In this document: positions 58,961 through 64,000 of the stretch, one piece after another
How the letters are laid out: every line of letters begins with the position of its first letter
How positions within the stretch are numbered: position 1 is the first letter of the stretch
From: Rugamonas apoptosis
GTDB taxonomy: Bacteria; Pseudomonadota; Gammaproteobacteria; Burkholderiales; Burkholderiaceae_D
Assembly (NCBI RefSeq): GCF_014042355.1
Contig: NZ_JACEZU010000005.1
Location: 62,001 to 126,000, forward strand
DNA length: 64,000 nt
Direction of reading: 5' to 3'
Position numbers and translations under genes: made by a program
Notes under the pieces: generated by a model
Told to the model about the DNA's origin: nothing
Seen by the model: only the letters and a program-made list of their open reading frames with translations
Databases searched by the model: none

Positions 58961-59331
58961 GGATTTACCTTGGGGCGGCGGCGGAAGCAAATCAGTCCCA
59001 GCCCCACCGCCACCATCGCATACGCATCCGGTTCGGGCACGGGCGAGATATCCGCACTTAAGGCACTCGCGTTATTACCGCCATGGTCAGCCATCGGCTG
59101 AGAGGCCGTGCCGTCTTGGTCATCCTCAGGTGGCGCGAACGCGCCGGCGCTGCCCAAGCTATTACCCCGGCTGGCGGGAGTCTGGTCGTCATACACCAGG
59201 TGTTGAGCAACCTGGGCGTGGCCACCGCGCAAGTCCAGCGTGGTGGCTGCGGCGAAGGCGGACGTGCTGCCGAACATGCCGGTCAGCAATAAGCTGACTG
59301 CGGCGATTTTGCTGGGTGTCGAGTGTTTCAT
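58948..59331 (-). CDS. Small PEP-CTERM sorting-domain protein
   Basis: This 127-residue secreted protein has a signal peptide (KIAAVSLLLTGMFGSTSAFA) and a short Asp/Gly/Ala-rich body. The C-terminus has the VPEP motif, a hydrophobic helix and an Arg cluster (SPVPEPDAYAMVAVGLG then FRRRPK), a PEP-CTERM anchor processed by exosortase A-type machinery and linked to exopolysaccharide. The ATG at 59331 is chosen; the longer frame to 59556 is unlikely. No exosortase gene is in the window. The body shows no known domain. Confidence 0.82.
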   Translation of the reverse strand: MKHSTPSKIAAVSLLLTGMFGSTSAFAAATTLDLRGGHAQVAQHLVYDDQTPASRGNSLGSAGAFAPPEDDQDGTASQPMADHGGNNASALSADISPVPEPDAYAMVAVGLGLICFRRRPKVNPKLG

Positions 59332-59542
59332 TGGCTTCACAACAAGTATTGGGTAACGCATTTCACGCGAAGTGATTGGCTTAAGAAAATATAGACAAAT
59401 AAATACTTGGCGAAAGTATAACATAGAATTACAACAATGTTGGCTGATCGCACATCGTGCATCAACAATAATCTTGCAAACATGAAAGTCTCGCCGCCTG
59501 CGCGCCCCGGAAAGCAATCCCAGGACCGCTATAATGGGCGCG

Positions 59543-61678
59543 ATGAATGACACCAACTCTCCCCGCTATACACCGCAAGGGCTGTTGCCCACACCCGAGC
59601 AAACGGCGATCCAGCTGGCCCAGAACAAGGTAGTCCTGATCGACGCCAATGCCGGCGCCGCCAAGACCACCACCCTGGCCATCCGCATCGGCGAAGCGTT
59701 GGCGCGCAAACTGGCGCCGGAACAGATCCTGGCGCTCACCTTCACGCCCGAGGCGCGCGACGTGATGCGCCAGCGCCTGCGCGACGTGGGCATTCCCCAT
59801 GCGACGGCGGCCCGCATCGCCGTCATGACGTTCGAAGATTTCGCCGGTCAACTGCTGGCCCTGGGCGACGTGGATGAGGTCAAAGCCTGTCCGCACGTGC
59901 GGCAACTGAAACCCTACGCGCTGGAAGCGATCGCGCGCACGGGTGAGCGCTACGCCGGCAGCGTCGATGGCCTGGATTTGCGCACCCACAATATCGCGCT
60001 TTGCCAGTTCCTCGATATGCAGCTCAACCTCAAGGCCACCATGGCGCTGGACGCCGACGTGGAGTTCATGGACGTGGAGGAAGCGGCCACATTGCTCAAC
60101 GTGCCCGTCACCGATTACCTGGTCACCACCGAATATGAACGGCTGCGCCTGGGCAGTGGCGAAGGGGCGCAGTTTCGCGGTCCGTTCGACGCCACCTACG
60201 ACCTGGCGTGCGCGCTGGGCACGGGCGGCGTGGCGGCCGACGACCTGCCCAGCTACCGGGTGGTGGTATGCGACGAGTTGCACGACCTTAACGAAGCGGC
60301 GTTCCGCATCCTCAATGCCCTGATCGCCCAGCCGCAGTGCTTCTTCGTGGGCGCGGGCGACAAGGATCAGGTCATCCACGCCAAAGTGGGCGCCAGCGAG
60401 GCTTTCCTGAACCGCCGCTTCAAGCAAGCCTATCCGCAACTGGTGCGCTATCCGCTCACCTACAGCTACCGGCACGGCCCCCACCTGGCCTATGCCATGG
60501 CCGAATTCAAGCACAAGCCCGTCGATTCGCGCCTGCCGCTGCACACGGAAATCCGCCAGGCCCACTACGGGGATGGTGGCGGCGATTGCGCAGCCAAGGT
60601 GGTGGCCGCCATCGGCCAATGGAAACGGGATGGCCTGCCGCTGGACGGTTGCGCCGTACTGATCCGCGACCGCCACCAGTCGATCACCATCGAGAACGCG
60701 CTGATGCAGGCCGGCATCGGCTACCGCACGCCGGACATGGCCGGCTACCTGCAGCGCGACGAAATCCTGTTCTTGCGCGGCATGTTGGCGATCGCGCTCA
60801 AGGACCTGGCCGCCGTCAAGTCCTACGAAGTGCGCACCGCCATCGTGGAAGCGCTGGCCATCTTCGCCGAGGTGGAGCTGTCGCCTCAGAAAATGGAACA
60901 GGCCAAGTATGCGATCGGCAAGGACCCGCAAATCCTGGAGCACTTCTTCAGCGCCTACATCGACCGCGACCAGCAACAGTCGGCCCAGCGGCTGGTGACG
61001 GACACAATCGCCTACCTGCACAGCGTGGGGCCGGACGCCAACGCCGCCGAGGTGCTGCGCGCCGTGTGCGAGCGCATGGGACTGGAAGCGGCCGCCAGGC
61101 GCATCTTCGTGCGCCCGTACGACGCCAGCGTCGTGGCCCGCTCCGTGGCCGGCCTGGTGGACGCGGCGGTTCAGTCCGGCCAGACACTCGGTGATTTCTG
61201 GCGCACGCTCAACGCCAGCGAAGCGTTCGCCAGCCGCAAGCGCGAGCGCGAGTTCGTGCTGATCGAATGTGTGGCCAACGCCAAGGGCAAGGAATTTGCC
61301 CACGTCATCCTGCCATTCCTGGAGACGGGCGAGTTTCCCCAGCCGCTGTGCGAACGGGGCGAGGAGGAAAACCTGTTCTATGTGGCCGCGACCCGCGCCA
61401 AATCCCGGCTGACCTTGCTGTCACCCGAGGACGCGGAACGGCGCAGTCCCTTCATCGCGCAGATGAAACTGGCCAGCGGCGCGGCCGCCGCCGATGCGGC
61501 CGTGCTGCGCAACCAGGCGCCGCCGGCCGCCGCTCCCACCCGCCACTACCTGACGGCCACCTTCCACGAGAAGGAGCAGGTCAAGGCGCTGGGCGCGGAG
61601 TACGACTTGACGCGGCGCGCCTGGTTCGTACCGCCGGGACGGGACTTGCAACCGTTCGCGCGCTGGCTCAAGCGCTAA
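59543..61678 (+). CDS. UvrD/Rep-like SF1 helicase with DUF5710-like C-terminus
   Basis: This 711-residue SF1A-type helicase has an ATP site reading DANAGAAKTTTLA, so the second conserved Gly of GxGK is Ala. The Walker B is VVVCDELHDLN, against the usual DExQD. Other blocks are LTFTPEARDVMRQRL, LTYSYRHGPHLAYAM and NLFYVAATRAKSRLTLL. The C-terminal ~55 residues (ATFHEKEQVKALGAEYDL then RRAWFVPPGRDL) resemble DUF5710. It probably works in DNA repair or replication. The start is ATG 59543; ATG 59534 is also possible. The stop codon overlaps the convergent cytochrome oxidase gene. Confidence 0.88.
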   Translation: MNDTNSPRYTPQGLLPTPEQTAIQLAQNKVVLIDANAGAAKTTTLAIRIGEALARKLAPEQILALTFTPEARDVMRQRLRDVGIPHATAARIAVMTFEDFAGQLLALGDVDEVKACPHVRQLKPYALEAIARTGERYAGSVDGLDLRTHNIALCQFLDMQLNLKATMALDADVEFMDVEEAATLLNVPVTDYLVTTEYERLRLGSGEGAQFRGPFDATYDLACALGTGGVAADDLPSYRVVVCDELHDLNEAAFRILNALIAQPQCFFVGAGDKDQVIHAKVGASEAFLNRRFKQAYPQLVRYPLTYSYRHGPHLAYAMAEFKHKPVDSRLPLHTEIRQAHYGDGGGDCAAKVVAAIGQWKRDGLPLDGCAVLIRDRHQSITIENALMQAGIGYRTPDMAGYLQRDEILFLRGMLAIALKDLAAVKSYEVRTAIVEALAIFAEVELSPQKMEQAKYAIGKDPQILEHFFSAYIDRDQQQSAQRLVTDTIAYLHSVGPDANAAEVLRAVCERMGLEAAARRIFVRPYDASVVARSVAGLVDAAVQSGQTLGDFWRTLNASEAFASRKREREFVLIECVANAKGKEFAHVILPFLETGEFPQPLCERGEEENLFYVAATRAKSRLTLLSPEDAERRSPFIAQMKLASGAAAADAAVLRNQAPPAAAPTRHYLTATFHEKEQVKALGAEYDLTRRAWFVPPGRDLQPFARWLKR

Positions 61679-61989
61679 CGGAAGTTGACCAGCCGCGTCA
61701 GCAAGGTGTAGTCCGACTCCACCATCATCATGCCGCTCAGCACCAACAGGCACAGCGGCGGCAGCAGGATGGCGCAGATCAGCGCCAACCGCTCCCAGCG
61801 CAGGTGCATGAACACGGCCACGATCAGGCCCGCTTTGGCCATCATCAAGCCCAGGATCAGCGTCCAGCGTAAATAGCCTGTGAAGTGGAACACGTCGACC
61901 AGGTAAGAAAGCGTGCTGAGCACGAACAGCAGCAACCACACCTTCAGGTACAGGCCAATCGGATGTTGCTGGTGAGTGGGTGTGTCCAT
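61675..61989 (-). CDS. Cytochrome c oxidase subunit IV family protein
   Basis: This 104-residue membrane protein has three hydrophobic helices and matches small COX IV / CyoD-like subunits (LILGLMMAKAGLIVAVFMHLRWE). It is last in the oxidase operon; the ATG at 61989 follows the subunit III stop by 7 bases and has TAGGA upstream. The stop codon overlaps the stop of the convergent helicase gene by 3 bases. Confidence 0.88.
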   Translation of the reverse strand: MDTPTHQQHPIGLYLKVWLLLFVLSTLSYLVDVFHFTGYLRWTLILGLMMAKAGLIVAVFMHLRWERLALICAILLPPLCLLVLSGMMMVESDYTLLTRLVNFR

Positions 61990-61996
61990 GATGGTC

Positions 61997-62677
61997 CTAC
62001 CACAGGTAAAACAGCGCGAAGATGAAGACCCACACCAGGTCGACGAAGTGCCAGTACAGGCCGGCGATCTCCACCACGTCGTAGTTGCCGCTGCGGTCAT
62101 AGCGTCCGCGCCACACGCGCCGGGCGATGGTGCACAGGTAAACCACCCCGGCCGACACATGCAGGCCGTGGAAGCCCGTGATCATGAAGAAGCAGGCGCC
62201 GAACTGGGCCGCGCCCATGGGATTGCCCCAAGGCCGCACGCCCTCCCCGATCAGCTCGGTCCATTCGAACGCCTGCATGCCGACGAAGCTGGCGCCGAAG
62301 GCCGCCGTCAGCAGCATCAGCGCGGCGCAGCGGGCGCGGTCGCGCCGGTAGGCGTAATTGACGGCCATGGCCATGGTGCCACTGCTGCTGATGAGGATGA
62401 ACGTCATGATGGCGATCAGCAACAGCGGGAAGGTGGTGTGGCCGATGGTCAGCGCGAACACGGCGCTGGGATTGGGCCAGGCGGCGGGGGCCGCGATGCG
62501 TACCGACATGTAGCCGGTCAGGAAGGTGCCGAAAATGAAGGTGTCACTGAGCAGGAAGATCCACATCATCGCCTTGCCCCATGGCACATGAAACGCCACC
62601 TTGTCGCCGGACCAGTCAGTGACCATGCTGCGCCAGCCCGATCCGGTGGGACTGTCCGCCTGTGTCACTTGGTTCAT
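61997..62677 (-). CDS. Cytochrome c oxidase subunit III
   Basis: This 226-residue heme-copper oxidase subunit III has about 5-6 helices and the typical blocks WWIF-like MMWIFLLSDTFIFG, QAFEW and FHGLHVSAGVVYL with YWHFVDLVWVFIF at the end. An excellent ribosome-binding site, AAGGAGGTGA, precedes the ATG. It is the third gene of the four oxidase genes visible in the window. Confidence 0.92.
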   Translation of the reverse strand: MNQVTQADSPTGSGWRSMVTDWSGDKVAFHVPWGKAMMWIFLLSDTFIFGTFLTGYMSVRIAAPAAWPNPSAVFALTIGHTTFPLLLIAIMTFILISSSGTMAMAVNYAYRRDRARCAALMLLTAAFGASFVGMQAFEWTELIGEGVRPWGNPMGAAQFGACFFMITGFHGLHVSAGVVYLCTIARRVWRGRYDRSGNYDVVEIAGLYWHFVDLVWVFIFALFYLW

Positions 62678-62707
62678 GGCTCACCTCCTTGATTGTTCTG
62701 TCCAGCG

Positions 62708-63334
62708 CTAAGGGCTGCCGCAGATCGCTTGCACCACGGCCGGCGTCACCAGGAACAGCATGGCGAACATGGCCAGCCACAGGAGCAGCAGGAAATGCCA
62801 GTAGCGGGCGCACAATTCGATAGCGCCGCTGGTCCGCAGTGCGCCGCCACCTCGCAGCAGTGGCCGGCCCGCCAGCACGGCCGCGAACAGCCCACCCAGC
62901 ACGTGCATGCCATGCAGACCCGTGATGAGGTAGAAGAAACTGTTGGCCGGATTGGCGGCCACGGTCAGACCCAGTCCACTCATGGCGTGCCAGGCCCACA
63001 ACTGGGCGCCCAGGAACAGCACGGAAGCGCCGCAGGCCAGCGCACCGGCCAGTCTCGCCTGCGCCGGCTTGCCGCGCGACGCGGCGCGCGACGCCAATTG
63101 CCACGCTATGCTGGCGGCCAACAGCAGCTCCGTACTGCACCACAGCTGCCATGGCACGACCGGCAGCGGGCGCCAGTCGGACACGGCCATGCGCATCACG
63201 TAGGCGGCGCCAAACAGCAAGAACAGCATGGACACCACGCCGATCAACACCCACAAGCCGACCCGGCGCACGGCTTGCCGGTCCGGCCCCGGCCAGAGCA
63301 CCGCCTCAGGCGACAAGGAAGGAATGGTCGTCAT
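62708..63334 (-). CDS. Cytochrome c oxidase subunit III-like protein
   Basis: This 208-residue paralogue of subunit III has the shared GLHGMHVLGGLFAA and ARYWHFLLLLWLAMFAMLF blocks. It lies between subunits I and III with a 4-base overlap (ATGA) with the subunit I gene. Two subunit-III-like genes in tandem recall the coxMNOP-type oxidases. It may be a true split or paralogous third subunit. Confidence 0.88.
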   Translation of the reverse strand: MTTIPSLSPEAVLWPGPDRQAVRRVGLWVLIGVVSMLFLLFGAAYVMRMAVSDWRPLPVVPWQLWCSTELLLAASIAWQLASRAASRGKPAQARLAGALACGASVLFLGAQLWAWHAMSGLGLTVAANPANSFFYLITGLHGMHVLGGLFAAVLAGRPLLRGGGALRTSGAIELCARYWHFLLLLWLAMFAMLFLVTPAVVQAICGSP

Positions 63335-64000
63335 GTCGGCACCTCTCCCTGCGGCGGTATGGTTGCGGACAAGGCGCCACCTTCAGCCGGTTCCGGCTCT
63401 TCCGGCCCGCAATCCTGGGCCATATAGTCGCTTTCCCCCTCCTGGCGGCCGTAGTCGTAGGGGCCGCGATAGACGACCGGCAGCGCGGCCCCCCAGTTAC
63501 CGTGGCCGGGCGGCGTTTGCGGCGTCTGCCATTCCAGGCTGGCCGCGCGCCACGGATTGCCATCGGCCACCTTGCCACGGAAGGCGCTCCAGGCCAGGTT
63601 AAACACGAACAACAATTGCAGCACCCCCACCACCAGCGCCACCACCGTGATGAAGGTGTTCAGCGACTGGGCCGAGGGCGGAATAAAGGCATAGTTCTCG
63701 TACGCATAGTAGCGACGCGGCATGCCGAGGATGCCCAGATAGTGCATGGGAAAAAAGATCAGATAGGTGCCGATGAAGGTGACCCAGAAATGCAGCCGCG
63801 CCAGCGCCTCGTTGAACATCCGTCCGCTGACCTTGGGATACCAGTGGTAAATGCCGCCGAAGACGGCCAGCACCGGCGATACCCCCATCACCATGTGGAA
63901 ATGGGCCACGACGAAATAGGTGTTCGACAGAGGAATGTCGACGCTCACATTGCCCAGGAACAGTCCGGTCAAACCGCCGATGAGGAAGGTGCTGATGAAG
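63331..64000 (-). CDS. Cytochrome c oxidase subunit I, C-terminal part
   Basis: This partial gene runs off the window end; at least 223 residues of the C-terminal portion are visible. It contains FISTFLIGG and LSNTYFVVAHFHMVMG, where the two heme-ligand His (HFH) lie, and WVTFIGTYLIFFPMHYLGILGMPRRYYAYENY. It then has a Pro/Glu-rich cytoplasmic tail. It is upstream of the subunit III-like gene in the oxidase operon. The copper-B ligands and N-terminus are not in the window. Confidence 0.95.
   Translation of the reverse strand, partial: FISTFLIGGLTGLFLGNVSVDIPLSNTYFVVAHFHMVMGVSPVLAVFGGIYHWYPKVSGRMFNEALARLHFWVTFIGTYLIFFPMHYLGILGMPRRYYAYENYAFIPPSAQSLNTFITVVALVVGVLQLLFVFNLAWSAFRGKVADGNPWRAASLEWQTPQTPPGHGNWGAALPVVYRGPYDYGRQEGESDYMAQDCGPEEPEPAEGGALSATIPPQGEVPT

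Overview
The window is high-GC bacterial chromosome, gene-dense on both strands. It most likely comes from a betaproteobacterium of the Oxalobacteraceae (the Massilia / Janthinobacterium / Duganella group). This rests on the betaproteobacterial order tig-clpP-clpX-lon-hupB-tRNAs-ppiD, the hopanoid-type squalene genes hpnCDE, a PEP-CTERM protein, NAD-type threonine dehydrogenase with kbl, and a divided cytochrome c oxidase operon. The placement is inferred from gene content; no database search was run. Most of the window is ordinary core genome, with no phage, insertion sequence or CRISPR array.

Layout. 1-3.4 kb: two tandem paralogous REC-TPR proteins whose receiver phosphorylation site carries Glu instead of Asp. 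3.4-11.2 kb: 5-oxoprolinase, the bifunctional NAD(P)HX repair enzyme, an ABC ATPase head-to-head with the esterase tesA, and the tRNA selenouridine synthase coupled to tesA. 11.3-20.7 kb (minus strand): the proteostasis block tRNA-Leu, tig, clpP, clpX, lon, hupB, tRNA-Val, two identical tRNA-Asp genes and ppiD. Clear intrinsic terminators separate most of these units, and a promoter plus terminator lies in front of ppiD. 20.8-25.1 kb: an RND efflux pump pair. 25.3-28.5 kb: hpnCDE (squalene synthesis). 28.6-30.3 kb: a small-protein, HAAS/DUF1700 and DUF2807 cell-envelope module.

30.4-32.1 kb holds two unrecognised genes in visibly more AT-rich DNA. 32.1-37 kb: a BaiN/HI0933-type flavoprotein, moaD, moeA, thrC and sdaA. 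38-41 kb: the threonine catabolic pair tdh-kbl with a divergent XRE-cupin regulator. 41.1-42.5 kb: an ammonium transporter with a textbook sigma-54 control region (-24/-12 element, IHF site, two NtrC sites). 42.6-50 kb: a prolyl oligopeptidase, a cupredoxin-like protein in an operon with a dCache-like GGDEF-EAL protein, and a divergent EAL-CBS-GGDEF protein. 50.1-55.4 kb: an 11-repeat Sel1 protein and a zinc-type uptake operon (small Cys protein, outer-membrane barrel, ZnuA, ZnuB) that lacks a ZnuC ATPase. 55.4-61.7 kb: a DEDDh exonuclease, a YegD-type Hsp70, a LacI regulator, a small PEP-CTERM protein and a divergent SF1 helicase with a DUF5710-like tail. 61.7-64 kb: a cytochrome c oxidase operon (subunits IV, III, III-like and the C-terminal part of subunit I, which runs off the window end).

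Functional links. Threonine made by ThrC can be degraded by Tdh-Kbl to glycine and acetyl-CoA, and serine is deaminated by SdaA to pyruvate and ammonia. Amt imports ammonium under apparent nitrogen control. Trigger factor, ClpXP, Lon and PpiD cover protein folding and turnover. Two c-di-GMP proteins flank a periplasmic cupredoxin. The most promising leads are the attenuator or sRNA-like leader of ppiD, the amt control region, the cupredoxin/c-di-GMP operon, the zinc operon without ATPase, the 41-residue protein leading the HAAS/DUF2807 operon, and the phosphosite-altered REC-TPR pair.
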